Assembly: GCF_000165795.1 (NCBI RefSeq)
Contig: NZ_CM001022.1
Span: forward strand, 62,001 to 126,000
Reading direction: 5' to 3'
DNA from: Aminomonas paucivorans DSM 12260
GTDB lineage: Bacteria > Synergistota > Synergistia > Synergistales > Synergistaceae
DNA length: 64,000 bases
The notes under the pieces: model-generated
Database searches by the model: none
Told to the model about the DNA's origin: nothing
What the model saw: only the letters and a program-made list of their open reading frames with translations
Program-made: the position numbers and the translations under genes
Shown: in pieces, positions 34,571 through 42,566 of the stretch
Layout of the letters: the number at the start of each line of letters is the position of its first letter
Position numbering within the stretch: the stretch's first letter is position 1

Positions 34571-36718
34571 CTAGCGCACCTCCTGGCGCACCACCAGCCC
34601 CAGGTACCCGTCCACCCAGAGGGGTTCCCCGGTGCGGAGCCGCTCCGTGGCCCCCTCCACCCCGGTGACGCAGGGGAGGCCGTACTCCCGGGCCACGATG
34701 GCCCCGTGGATCAGCATGCCCCCCCGGCGCTCCACCACCGCCGAGGCCAGGGGCACCACGAAGGTCATGGAGGGGTCCACCGCGTCGCACACCAGCACCT
34801 CCCCGGGCTGGAAGTCCAGGCAGTCCTCCCGGGAGCGCACCACCCGGGCGGGTCCCTGGGCCACCCCGGGTCCCGCGGGCTGTCCCGTGAGCTGCCTGGG
34901 GGTTCCCGCCTCCGGGGAGCCCGGCGCGGGAGAGCCGCTGGCCAGGCCGAAGCGCAGGTCCACCGGTTCCGGCAGCTCCCGGGGGGTCGCCCCCAGCCGG
35001 GTCGCCGTCTCCAGAGGGGGCAAGAGAGGATCCCCCAGGCGACGGCGCCCCTCCTGGAGGGCCGCCGCCGCCCCGGAGAGGACCCGTTCCAGGATCAGGT
35101 TGTCGTCGTCCCGAAGCCGCCAGCTCGCCCGGGCCAGGTCCAGCAGCTCCGCGGCGAAGTCCCCTTCCGCCTCCCCGAAGCCCCCTCGGTAGGCCGCCTC
35201 CAGGGTCTCCCGGTCCCTCCCGGCCTCCCGGGTTCCCAGGGGGGTGCGGGCCAGAAGGGACTCCAGGCCCCGTCTCGCCTCGGGGCCTTCCAGGCCCAGC
35301 TCTGCCCCCAGGGAGGCCTCCAGGGTCTCCAGCAGGTCCCCCAGCCGCCGGTCCTCCGGGGTGGGGCCCTTCGGGTCCCGCCCCTGCTGCACCAGGGCGG
35401 CGGCCTCCAGGAACAGGCCGTTGCGCCGTCCCGTCTCCGTGGGTTCCCCCTGCAGGAGCCCCAGGAACAGGTACGGGTCCTCCGGGCGGAGCCGGTCGTT
35501 GACCATCTGGAGGAAGAGCCGCACCCCGTGGGCGAAGGGGATGCAGGCGTCCCGGTAGGCCCGGGTCCAGAGCCGCCCCGCCTCCTCCCGCCGGAGGATC
35601 TCCTCCCCCAGGTCCCGGTCCGCCAGGTCCACGGGGTCCCGCTCCCGGAAGGCCGCCCCGTCCCGGCCCATCCCCGGAAGGATCTCCTCCTCCAGGGTTC
35701 GCCTCAGGGCCTTCAGGTTCTCGAAGCTCCGGGTGAGGGAGCGGTACCAGCTCCTCTTGTCCTCCCCCTGCGCCAGGGTGGTGATGGGCCGGGACTGGAG
35801 GACCCAGAGGTCCGGGCCCCGAAAGGTCCACTCCACGTCCTGGGGAGGCCCGAACCGCCCCTCCGCCCGCATCGCCAGGCCGTGGATCCGCCCCAGGTCC
35901 CCCGCCTCCAGGGGCGGGGCGTCCCGGAGAAGCGGGTCCAGGGGCACCAGCCCCACCCCTCCGGGGGCGGGGCCCACCCGGTGCTCCCGCATAGCGGGCC
36001 GGTGTTCCCGCACCGCCCCGGTGCGCCGGTCCAAGAGCCATCGGTCCGGTTCCACCGATCCGTCCACCAGCCCCTGGTTGAGCCCCCACACCGCTTCCAC
36101 CACGGAGCGGGAGGGATCCGTGGGGTCCTGCCCGAAGGCCACCCCGGACCGGTCTCCCTCCACCATCTCCTGCACCACCGCCCCCATGGCGCTGCGCCGG
36201 GGGTCCAGCCCCAGCTCCCGCCGGTACATCAGGGCCCCGTCGGACCACAGGGAGGCCCAGACCTTCCGCAGGGCTTCCAGGGTCTCTTCGGGCCCCCGGA
36301 CCATGAGGAAGGTCTCGTGGAGCCCCGCGAAGGACGAGGCTCCCCCGTCCTCCCCGGGGGCGGAGGAGCGCACCGCCCGGGGGGCTTCCCCCAGGGGCTC
36401 CAGCCCCCGGATCAGGTCCTCCCGCAGCCCCGTCGGCCAGGGCGCCCGAAGGAAGAGGCTTCGGATCCGCAGGGACGCGTCCCACAGCTCCTCCCAACGC
36501 AGGGATTCCAGGGGGCGGCGGGTCAGCTCCATGCGGATCCGGGCCCCCAGGCCGGTGCGGCGGAGAAACTCCCGGTAGGCGGACGCCGTCACCGCCGCTC
36601 CTCGGGGTACCCGTTCCCCCGTCTCCCCGAGCCGCGCCAGGGCCAGGGCCTTGCCCCCCACCTCCGGGGCCAGGTCCGCCGTCACCGACTCCAGGGGGAC
36701 GATCCAGGGGGTCCTCAT
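34571..36718 (-). CDS. PEP-utilizing/pyruvate-binding domain enzyme without TIM barrel (Rph-like layout)
   Basis: 715 residues. ATG at 36718 overlaps the upstream PNPOx stop. N-terminal ATP-grasp of the PPDK/PPS family: 'EVGGKALALARLGETGERVP', 'AVRSSAPGEDGGASSFAGLH', 'GVAFGQDPTDPSRSVVEAVW', 'DVEWTFRGPDLWVLQSRPIT' (end of the domain, about 320). A helical middle domain, then the swivelling phosphohistidine domain at the C-terminus: 'DPSMTFVVPLASAVVERRGG' and 'IHGAIVAREYGLPCVTG' with the catalytic His. The C-terminal PEP-binding barrel of true PEP synthase is absent. This order, ATP-grasp, variable middle, His domain, is that of rifampin phosphotransferase and related enzymes that phosphorylate small molecules. 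Substrate unknown. Confidence 0.85.
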   Translation of the reverse strand: MRTPWIVPLESVTADLAPEVGGKALALARLGETGERVPRGAAVTASAYREFLRRTGLGARIRMELTRRPLESLRWEELWDASLRIRSLFLRAPWPTGLREDLIRGLEPLGEAPRAVRSSAPGEDGGASSFAGLHETFLMVRGPEETLEALRKVWASLWSDGALMYRRELGLDPRRSAMGAVVQEMVEGDRSGVAFGQDPTDPSRSVVEAVWGLNQGLVDGSVEPDRWLLDRRTGAVREHRPAMREHRVGPAPGGVGLVPLDPLLRDAPPLEAGDLGRIHGLAMRAEGRFGPPQDVEWTFRGPDLWVLQSRPITTLAQGEDKRSWYRSLTRSFENLKALRRTLEEEILPGMGRDGAAFRERDPVDLADRDLGEEILRREEAGRLWTRAYRDACIPFAHGVRLFLQMVNDRLRPEDPYLFLGLLQGEPTETGRRNGLFLEAAALVQQGRDPKGPTPEDRRLGDLLETLEASLGAELGLEGPEARRGLESLLARTPLGTREAGRDRETLEAAYRGGFGEAEGDFAAELLDLARASWRLRDDDNLILERVLSGAAAALQEGRRRLGDPLLPPLETATRLGATPRELPEPVDLRFGLASGSPAPGSPEAGTPRQLTGQPAGPGVAQGPARVVRSREDCLDFQPGEVLVCDAVDPSMTFVVPLASAVVERRGGMLIHGAIVAREYGLPCVTGVEGATERLRTGEPLWVDGYLGLVVRQEVR

Positions 36719-37170
36719 GCCAGGTCCTCCGGCGCGAAGACCGTGACGTGCTGGAACCGGGTGACCAGCAGCAGCCGCCGTACCGCAAGCTCCACCAGGG
36801 CGCACCCCGGGGAGGCGGTGAACCCCTCCAGCAGGGGGTGCCGGGCCAGCAGGACCCTCCGGGCCCCCTCCCGGTCCGGGGCCTCCCGGGCCTCTCCCAG
36901 GACGGTCAGGGCCGCCCCGTCCCCCAAGTCCTCCGGGGAGGCGGGCCGGTCGTCCACCAGCAGGGCCCCCCGGCCCGTGCGGATCAGGTTGCCGAACTTC
37001 CGGGTCCCCCGGGGGGTGGCGAACACCAGCACCCCCAGCCCCTCCCGAGGGGCGAACCCCACCAGACTGGCATAGGGCCCCTCCGGGTCCTCCGTGGCCA
37101 GGACGGCGAAGCGCTGGGTCTGGAGAAGCTGCCGGACCCGGGGGATCCCCTCCAGCGGGGGGGGCCTCAC
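36715..37170 (-). CDS. Pyridoxamine 5'-phosphate oxidase-like (FMN-binding split barrel) protein
   Basis: 151 residues. GTG at 37170 lies in a GTGA overlap with the DsbA-like stop. 'RVRQLLQTQRFAVLATEDPE', 'PYASLVGFAP', 'VLVFATPRGTRKFGNLIRTG' and 'ALLVDDRPASPEDL' follow the split-barrel order of small PNPOx-family flavoproteins, which are mostly flavin or F420/heme-binding reductases rather than vitamin B6 enzymes. The end overlaps the PEP-enzyme start (ATGA), so three genes are translated as one coupled series. Confidence 0.83.
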   Translation of the reverse strand: MRPPPLEGIPRVRQLLQTQRFAVLATEDPEGPYASLVGFAPREGLGVLVFATPRGTRKFGNLIRTGRGALLVDDRPASPEDLGDGAALTVLGEAREAPDREGARRVLLARHPLLEGFTASPGCALVELAVRRLLLVTRFQHVTVFAPEDLA

Positions 37171-37748
37171 GGCAGGAGCCTCGGGAAGGCCTCCCGGAAC
37201 TCCGGGAAGGTCAGGGTGGTGGACCCCGCCAGGAGGAGCCGGCCTCCCCGCAGGAAGGAGGGTACCACCTCCAGGTGCAGCTCCTCCTCCGCCCGCCGGT
37301 CGTTGGCGACCAGGGTCGGCAGATGGGTGCCCCGATCCAGGGCCTCCCCCAGACCCACCCGTTCCATCCCCGCCTCCTCCGCCAGGCGCAGCAGGGTCTT
37401 TCGGTCCCCCAGGTCCCGCCCCTCCGCGAAGAAGCCTCGGAAGAGCCGTTCCACCAGGGCGTCGGCCCGCCCCGAGGGCTTGGCGTGTTCCACCGCCTGG
37501 AGGGCCTCCCGGGTGTGGGGGGTGAAGGCCAGGTCCGCGAAGGGCCGGTCCACGGGTTCCCCCATCCCCCGCAGCCGATCCAGCCCCCTCCAGGGGCGGC
37601 GCGTCCCCCCGGGGGGCGTCTCGGGGGCGATCTCCCAGGGAACCCACTCCACCTCCAGGGGGGTTCCTTCCCTCATCCGGGTCAGATACCCCTGGGCCAG
37701 ATAGCAGTAGGGGCAGCAGAAGTCGAAGTACACCTGCAGCGGTTCCAG
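37167..37748 (-). CDS. DsbA-family oxidoreductase (2-hydroxychromene-2-carboxylate isomerase/FrnE type)
   Basis: 193 residues if translation begins at the CTG at 37748, which is the only in-frame start-like codon at proper distance (8 bases) from AAGGAGG; the next candidate, a GTG four codons on, would cut the first strand. Thioredoxin-fold start 'LQVYFDFCCPYCYLAQGYL' with a CPYC redox pair, helical insert 'RPFADLAFTPHTREALQAVE', and a C-terminal 'HLPTLVANDRRAEEELHLEV' / 'VPSFLRGGRLLLAGSTTL' with the cis-Pro segment 'VVPSF'. First gene of the DsbA-PNPOx-PEP enzyme operon. A decayed second copy is at 39385-39725. Confidence 0.8.
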   Translation of the reverse strand: MEPLQVYFDFCCPYCYLAQGYLTRMREGTPLEVEWVPWEIAPETPPGGTRRPWRGLDRLRGMGEPVDRPFADLAFTPHTREALQAVEHAKPSGRADALVERLFRGFFAEGRDLGDRKTLLRLAEEAGMERVGLGEALDRGTHLPTLVANDRRAEEELHLEVVPSFLRGGRLLLAGSTTLTFPEFREAFPRLLP

Positions 37749-37895
37749 CGCAATCCCCTCCTTCGGCGGTTCGTCTGGAGGCCATTGTAGCGCTGCGTAG
37801 CGGGTTCCGGGTGAAGCTTCGTCTGCTATGCTGGAGGGGCTTCCTCCGGGGCGGTTCGGATCGATTCCGGAGAGGAAGCCGCAGGAGGTGCCGCC

Positions 37896-39368
37896 ATGGC
37901 CAACGGGACCCTCTTTCTGCTGGTGGGGCTGCTGCTGGGGGTCAGCGTCTTCGGCAGCAAGATGTCCGGCCGGTTCGGTTTCCCCGCCCTTCTGATCTTC
38001 CTGGGGGTGGGCATGCTGGCGGGATCCGACGGTCTCGGGGGGATCTCCTTCGACGACCCCCACCTGGCCCAGCGGGTGGGCAGCTTCTCCCTGGTGTTCA
38101 TCCTCTTCGCCGGGGCTCTGGACACGCGCTGGAAGGAGGTGCGCCCGGTGTTGGGGCCGGGGGTCCTTCTCGCCACCCTGGGGGTGTTCCTCACCGCCCT
38201 CCTGGTGGGCGGGTTCGCCTTCCTCTTTCTGGGGTTCGCGCCCCTGGAGGGATTGCTGCTGGGGGCCATCGTCTCCTCCACCGACGCGGCGGCGGTGTTC
38301 TCGGTGCTCCGGTCCCGGGGGGTGGGGCTCCGCGGGGGTCTGAAACCCCTGCTGGAGCTGGAGTCGGGGAGCAACGACCCCATGGCGGCCTTTCTCACCG
38401 CCGCCCTGGTGTCTCTTCTGGGGGCGGAGACGCTCTCCTGGCCCCGCTTCGCCCTCTGGGCCCTGGGGCAGATGCCCCTGGGAGCCCTGGCGGGGTTCCT
38501 CCTGGGGCGGGCGGCCCTGGTGATCCTCAACCGGGTGCGCCTGGACCACGAGGGGCTCTACCCCGTCCTCACCTCCAGCCTGGCCCTGGTCACCTTCGGG
38601 GCGGCGGAATCCCTGGGGGGCAACGGGTTCCTGGGGGTCTACGTCATGGGGCTGGTGCTGGGGAACGGACGCTTCCTCCACGAGCGGAGCCTGACCCGGT
38701 TCCACGACGGCCTGGGGTGGCTCATGCAGATCGTCATGTTCCTCATCCTGGGGCTTCTGGTCTTCCCCTCCCGCCTCCCCGCCGTGGCCCCCCAGGGGCT
38801 CCTCCTGACGGGGTTCCTCCTCTTCGTCGCCCGCCCCGCGGCGGTGTTCGCCTGCCTGGTCCGGGGGGCCTGGGGGTTTCGGGAGAAGGTCCTGCTCAGC
38901 TGGGCGGGGCTCCGGGGGGCGGTGCCCATCGTCCTGGCCACCTTCCCCTTCACCGCCGGTCACCCCCGGTCCGACCTGATCTTCCACCTGGTCTTCTTCG
39001 TGGTGCTCCTCTCGGTGTTCCTTCAGGGCAGCACCCTCATGCCCCTGGCCCGAAGGCTGGGGCTGGACGAACCCTCGGAGCCCCGTCCCCGGTACCCCCT
39101 GGAGCTGGACCGGACGGGACACAGCAGCGACGAGACCCGGGAGATCGAGGTGGTCCCGGGTTCCCGGGCGGAGGGGCGGCGGGTGGCGGAGCTGGGCCTT
39201 CCCCGGGAGGTCCTGATCCTCCTGGTGCGCCGGGGGGAGAGCTTCCTGGTCCCCCGGGGGGACACGGCCCTGCGGGCGGGGGACGCCCTCCTGGTGCTGG
39301 CGGACCCGGCGGTCCTGGACCGGGTGGAGGAGGGGCTGACGGAAGCGGAGGAGGATCCTCCGACCTAG
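37896..39368 (+). CDS. Potassium/proton antiporter, CvrA/NhaP2 type (CPA1)
   Basis: 490 residues. Twelve or so membrane helices in the first 385 residues with the CPA1 core 'SFSLVFILFAGALDTRWKEV' and 'AIVSSTDAAAVFSVLRSRGV', then 'LLELESGSNDPMAAFLTAAL' containing the ion-binding N-D pair. The last 90 residues are cytoplasmic and contain a TrkA_C/RCK-C domain ('GSRAEGRRVAELGLPREVLI', 'VPRGDTALRAGDALLVL'), which distinguishes the CvrA/NhaP2 potassium-proton group from sodium antiporters. Divergent from the DsbA operon. Confidence 0.9.
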   Translation: MANGTLFLLVGLLLGVSVFGSKMSGRFGFPALLIFLGVGMLAGSDGLGGISFDDPHLAQRVGSFSLVFILFAGALDTRWKEVRPVLGPGVLLATLGVFLTALLVGGFAFLFLGFAPLEGLLLGAIVSSTDAAAVFSVLRSRGVGLRGGLKPLLELESGSNDPMAAFLTAALVSLLGAETLSWPRFALWALGQMPLGALAGFLLGRAALVILNRVRLDHEGLYPVLTSSLALVTFGAAESLGGNGFLGVYVMGLVLGNGRFLHERSLTRFHDGLGWLMQIVMFLILGLLVFPSRLPAVAPQGLLLTGFLLFVARPAAVFACLVRGAWGFREKVLLSWAGLRGAVPIVLATFPFTAGHPRSDLIFHLVFFVVLLSVFLQGSTLMPLARRLGLDEPSEPRPRYPLELDRTGHSSDETREIEVVPGSRAEGRRVAELGLPREVLILLVRRGESFLVPRGDTALRAGDALLVLADPAVLDRVEEGLTEAEEDPPT

Positions 39369-39384
39369 CCGGTCCCCCGGGGAA

Positions 39385-39725
39385 GGGGGGACGGGAAGAC
39401 CACCGGAACTCCGGGAAGGTCCGGGCCGTGGACCCCGCCAGGAGGAGTCGCCCTCCCCGCAGGAGGGGGGCACCCCCTCCAGGTGCAGCTCCTTCTGCCG
39501 CCGGTCGTTGGCGCCCAGGGGCGGCAGGTAGGCGCCCCGGTCCAGGGCCTTTCCCAGGCCCACCCGTTCCCCCCCGCTTCCTCCACCAGGCGCAGCAGGG
39601 TCTCCCGGTCCCGCCCCTCCGCGAAGAAGCCTCGAAAGAGCCGTTCCACGGGTTGCTCCATCCCCCGCAGCCCATCCGGCCCCCCACAGGGGCGGCGCGT
39701 CCCCCCGGATGCTTCCGCCCCTAAG
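39385..39725 (-). pseudogene. Decayed partial duplicate of the DsbA-like gene
   Basis: Pieces of the DsbA-like protein at 37167-37748 reappear here in order but in three frames: 'GGTRRP..GPDGLRGM' then, after a deletion of about 35 residues, 'VERLFRGFFAEGRD' and 'RETLLRLVEEAG'; next frame 'LGKALDRGAYLPPLGANDRR' and 'ELHLEGVPP'; next frame 'GRLLLAGSTARTFPEFR'. Residue identity is high, so the duplication is not ancient, yet at least two frameshifts and one deletion make it non-functional. The intact and broken copies flank the antiporter gene, both on the minus strand. Confidence 0.8.
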
Positions 39726-39833
39726 GGGAAGCCTGGGGTAGGTTCGAGGAAGGACGCACCGGGGATGCAGATCGTCCGGGATGCCAGGACGGACACGCCG
39801 CAGGGCCCCGGAGAGGATCCGGAACCTCTTCCT

Positions 39834-40061
39834 CTACTCCAGGGGTTCCAGGCGAAAACGCAATCGCCCCTGTCCCTCCACGAAGCAGAGCCAGTCTCCC
39901 TCCGGGGTGGGCTTCGTCTTGTCCATCCACTCCCGCACCTCCCGGTGGAGGTACCCCGTAAGCTCCGGGTGATCCACCAGGGGGAAGGGGGTGTAGTCCC
40001 CGGGGTCCTCCTCGCTTCCACCCGGCGTTCCCAGGAGGCCCGACGGGCCTCGATAGGCCAT
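39834..40061 (-). CDS. Small hypothetical protein, last gene of the ars operon
   Basis: 75 residues; starts 3 bases after the stop of the 37-residue ORF. Contains 'GDYTPFPLVDHPELTGYLHR' and 'GDWLCFVEGQGRLRFRLEPL'. Acidic, one Cys, no known domain. Codon pattern and reading frame agree with a real gene, and no other frame here looks coding. Confidence 0.55.
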   Translation of the reverse strand: MAYRGPSGLLGTPGGSEEDPGDYTPFPLVDHPELTGYLHREVREWMDKTKPTPEGDWLCFVEGQGRLRFRLEPLE

Positions 40062-40064
40062 TCA

Positions 40065-40178
40065 TCACCCCACGATGTTTACGGCCATCTTCAGTCGGAA
40101 GGCCCGATCGTGCTGGGCCACCTGGTCCAGCCAGTATTGGGCGCTCATGCGGATGCCCTGGCGCGAAGGTCCGCTCAT
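40065..40178 (-). CDS. 37-residue small protein
   Basis: ATG at 40178 is preceded by GGAGGTGA at ideal distance, one of the best Shine-Dalgarno sites in the window. Product begins MSGPSRQGIRM and ends 'DRAFRLKMAVNIVG'; amphipathic, basic, no Cys. It lies between the macro/BFD-like gene and the 75-residue gene with very short gaps. Family unknown to me. Confidence 0.55.
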   Translation of the reverse strand: MSGPSRQGIRMSAQYWLDQVAQHDRAFRLKMAVNIVG

Positions 40179-40213
40179 CCTGTCACCTCCGTTCTCTCGG
40201 GGATGGGTTGTCC

Positions 40214-41044
40214 CTAGCCGGCGCCGCAGCCCCCGAATCCCGGGGCCAGGTGCCGCAGGGTAGTGTCGTAGGTCCGAAGGGCCTCCCGCAGGTTCACCGA
40301 ACAGGGTTCCCCCGTAGCGGTGCCGCAGGCGCAATCCTCGCTCCGATGAAGTTCCTCCAGTCCCAGGAGGGAGGCCGCTGCTTCGGGGGTTCGGGCACCC
40401 TGGAGCAGGGCCCGCATCACGTCGCGCTTTCGGATCCCCTTGAGGCCGCACACCACCGCGTCCTTCGGCAGAAGGCTCCAATCCGGCTCACGCCCCGCCA
40501 GTCGGTCCAGGGCCATGCGCCAGACTCCTCGAACCGGGAGATCCGCCGAGAAAGCCACCCGATCCATGGCGGGATAGCGCAAGCCCAGACCCTCCGCCAC
40601 GGTTCGGACGGTGATCCCCGCTACCTGTCCCGGAGGAAGTCCCGGCCAGAAAGCCCCGAAGTCCCGTACCAGGACCCGGGGAAGGTTGCGTTCCATGCAC
40701 ACGTCCAGGGCGGCGGCCACGCTTCTTCGGAGGGTTTCCGCCTCCAGCCGCTCCGTCTCGTCCACCGCCACCGCCAACACCAGGAACTTGGCCCTCAGGT
40801 TCCCGGTCCGCACGGGAAGGGCCGTTCCCGGGTCCCCCAGACCGTAGAGCAGGGACTGGATCTCCGGCATGGGGCCTGCCGCGTCCCGAAGGGCCGCGAG
40901 TTCTCCCCGGTCCAGGTCGTAGTCCCGGTTCACCGGCACCACCAGGGCGTCGGCGTCGCTGCATCGCAGGATCTCCTCCGACAGCCCCAGGGCGACCGCG
41001 CCCACAGAGGCCAGGGAGAGAAAGGACTCCGCCGCAGGGGTCAT
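40214..41044 (-). CDS. Macro-domain-like protein with C-terminal BFD-like [2Fe-2S] region
   Basis: 276 residues; start overlaps the previous gene's stop (ATGA). Residues 20-175 have macro-domain-like order ('DADALVVPVNRDYDLDRGEL', 'NLRAKFLVLAVAVDETERLE', 'SVAAALDVCMERNLPRVLVR', 'ITVRTVAEGL'); the match is by pattern, not by a diagnostic motif. Residues 200-260 repeat the layout of the neighbouring BFD-like protein ('AVVCGLKGIRKRDVMRALLQ', 'CACGTATGEPC'), with Cys residues for a [2Fe-2S] cluster though one Cys of the canonical CxC is Leu. A fusion of this kind is unusual; role in the metal or redox response is inferred from context. Confidence 0.65.
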   Translation of the reverse strand: MTPAAESFLSLASVGAVALGLSEEILRCSDADALVVPVNRDYDLDRGELAALRDAAGPMPEIQSLLYGLGDPGTALPVRTGNLRAKFLVLAVAVDETERLEAETLRRSVAAALDVCMERNLPRVLVRDFGAFWPGLPPGQVAGITVRTVAEGLGLRYPAMDRVAFSADLPVRGVWRMALDRLAGREPDWSLLPKDAVVCGLKGIRKRDVMRALLQGARTPEAAASLLGLEELHRSEDCACGTATGEPCSVNLREALRTYDTTLRHLAPGFGGCGAG

Positions 41045-41331
41045 CCGCAGCAGCTTCCCCCGCCGCAGGAGCAGCCCCGGCGCATCTGGGCCACTGCGGG
41101 GACGTATACGTCCAGGATTTCCTGAAGGTCCGGGCGGCAGCAGCGTCCCCGGGGGTTCCTGGCGGCGCATTCGTCCCCTTGGCCTGCCCCGGTGGCCTCC
41201 ATCAGGGCATCCAGGGTCTCCGCCCCTCCGGCGATGGCCCGCACCAGGGTCCGCTTGTCCACCCCTGCGCAGCCGCACACCACCGTGTCCTGGGGTGCCT
41301 GAAGCCAGTTGGTCTTGGTTCGTTCGTCCAT
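41041..41331 (-). CDS. BFD-like [2Fe-2S]-binding protein
   Basis: 96 residues, start with GAGGAGGAAG upstream. 'DTVVCGCAGVDKRTLVRAIA' followed by 'GAETLDALMEATGAG' and 'CAARNPRGRCCRPDLQEIL' is the bacterioferritin-associated-ferredoxin/NifU-middle pattern (CxC...C...C). A Cys-rich tail, 'RRGCSCGGGSCCG', adds a possible metal site. Likely an electron carrier or metal-binding accessory of the ars operon. Confidence 0.78.
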   Translation of the reverse strand: MDERTKTNWLQAPQDTVVCGCAGVDKRTLVRAIAGGAETLDALMEATGAGQGDECAARNPRGRCCRPDLQEILDVYVPAVAQMRRGCSCGGGSCCG

Positions 41332-41391
41332 GGGAATCTTCCTCCTCGGCCTTTCCGGCCATGAAATAGGGAATGGATGCGGGGCTTGTGT

Positions 41392-42075
41392 TCAGCCCCC
41401 GAGGGTTTTTGCCATCAGGTAGCATCCGGCCCCCAGGAAGATCCCGGCGGTGAGGCGTCGTCCCCAGACCTCCAGGGAGCGCAGGCGGGCAAAGCGGGAC
41501 GCGACTCCGGCGGTTCCCGCCGCCAGGGCCACTCCGGAGGCGGCCACGGGCAGGGCGGACCCCACCCCGAAAGCAGCGCACACCCCCAGGGGCAGGGCGC
41601 TGCCCGCCGACAGGGGCAGTAGGCTGCCGAAGAACAGGGCGGCGGAGATGGGGCAGAAGGTGAGGGCCAGCAGCACCCCAAGGCCGAAGGCCCCGGCGGA
41701 ACCCCGGCCCAGGAGGCGGTTGCCTGCCTCGGATGCCCCGGGGATGCCCGGGGAGGGCAGGGGCACCAGCCCCAGCATGGCCAACCCCAGCAGCACCAGC
41801 AAGGGTCCTGCCACGAAGGGCATGGTCCGTTGGAGGAGCCAGGAGACCCGCCAGACCTTCAGAACCCCCAGGGAGAGGATCCACCCCAGGGCCGCGTAGG
41901 CCAGGCTGCGCCCCAGGGTGTACCACAGGGCCCGGGACAGGGCCTCCCGGGGGGCGTCGGCCTTCCGGGCGATGAGCCCCAGGGCCGCCAGGTTCGACGC
42001 CAGGGGGCAGGGGCTCAGGGAGCAGAGCACCCCGAACCATCCTCCCAGGAGCAGGGGGCCCGCCTCGGGGCCCAT
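41392..42075 (-). CDS. arsG: ArsG-family permease (DsbD/CcdA-type fold)
   Basis: 227 residues, six membrane helices. The CcdA-like half-repeats are visible: 'GVLCSLSPCPLASNLAALGL' and 'GVLLALTFCPISAALFFGSL', each with the Cys-Pro in helix 1. In the ArsEFG system this protein exports aminoaryl arsenicals formed from nitroaryl arsenicals. Placement directly after ArsF (TGATG overlap) with ArsR, an ArsE-like thioredoxin and other ars genes supports that assignment over generic cytochrome c biogenesis. Confidence 0.8.
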   Translation of the reverse strand: MGPEAGPLLLGGWFGVLCSLSPCPLASNLAALGLIARKADAPREALSRALWYTLGRSLAYAALGWILSLGVLKVWRVSWLLQRTMPFVAGPLLVLLGLAMLGLVPLPSPGIPGASEAGNRLLGRGSAGAFGLGVLLALTFCPISAALFFGSLLPLSAGSALPLGVCAAFGVGSALPVAASGVALAAGTAGVASRFARLRSLEVWGRRLTAGIFLGAGCYLMAKTLGG

Positions 42076-42566
42076 CAGAGATTCAGCATCCTTCCCGTCT
42101 CCTGCCCCACGTAGCGGCGGAAGGATTCGGGGTCTCGAAGGTGTTGCCAGACGTCCTGGAGGGTCTTCCAGTCCTTCCTGGTGCCCTTCTCGAACCGGGC
42201 CACCACCAGGGAGATGGAGGTGAGGCGGTAGTCCTCGATGTAGTGCTGGTGCTCCGGGGCCTCGGCGTTCACGGACCGGAACACCAGCTTGCCCGAGGCC
42301 AGTTCCTTGGGGAAGAGGGCCTTCAGGGTCTCCCGGGTCTGCTCCTCCAGGGTCACGCAGCTGGGGCAGCGGGCGGAGCCGTGGAAGACCGTGGCCACCA
42401 CCCCGGTGCCCCCCTTGGGGAGGGCAACGTCGGCGGCCTCCGCCGGGGCGGAGACGAGCTCCTGGGGAGGGGCGACGGGGGTGTCGGAGCGGGCGAAGAC
42501 CCACCCCACCAGGGGAACCAGGGCCAGCAGAAGGGCCAGGGGGAGCCATCGGGGTGTTTGGAGCAT
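42075..42566 (-). CDS. arsF: ArsF-family thioredoxin-like protein
   Basis: 163 residues. One N-terminal anchor or signal ('LPLALLLALVPLVGWVFA'), then a thioredoxin-like core with a CPSC pair ('VVATVFHGSARCPSCVTLEE'), 'KLVFRSVNAEAPEHQHYIED' and 'YRLTSISLVVARFEKGTR'. Matches the ArsF subunit described with ArsE as a nitrophenyl reductase for nitroaryl arsenicals. Overlaps both CDF and ArsG genes by one base (TGATG). Confidence 0.8.
   Translation of the reverse strand: MLQTPRWLPLALLLALVPLVGWVFARSDTPVAPPQELVSAPAEAADVALPKGGTGVVATVFHGSARCPSCVTLEEQTRETLKALFPKELASGKLVFRSVNAEAPEHQHYIEDYRLTSISLVVARFEKGTRKDWKTLQDVWQHLRDPESFRRYVGQETGRMLNL

Noticed and set aside
32022-36788. A 1588-codon open frame on the minus strand
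   Set aside because: It runs over the well-supported phosphoesterase and PEP-enzyme genes in another frame; low-complexity Gly/Pro/Arg sequence only.
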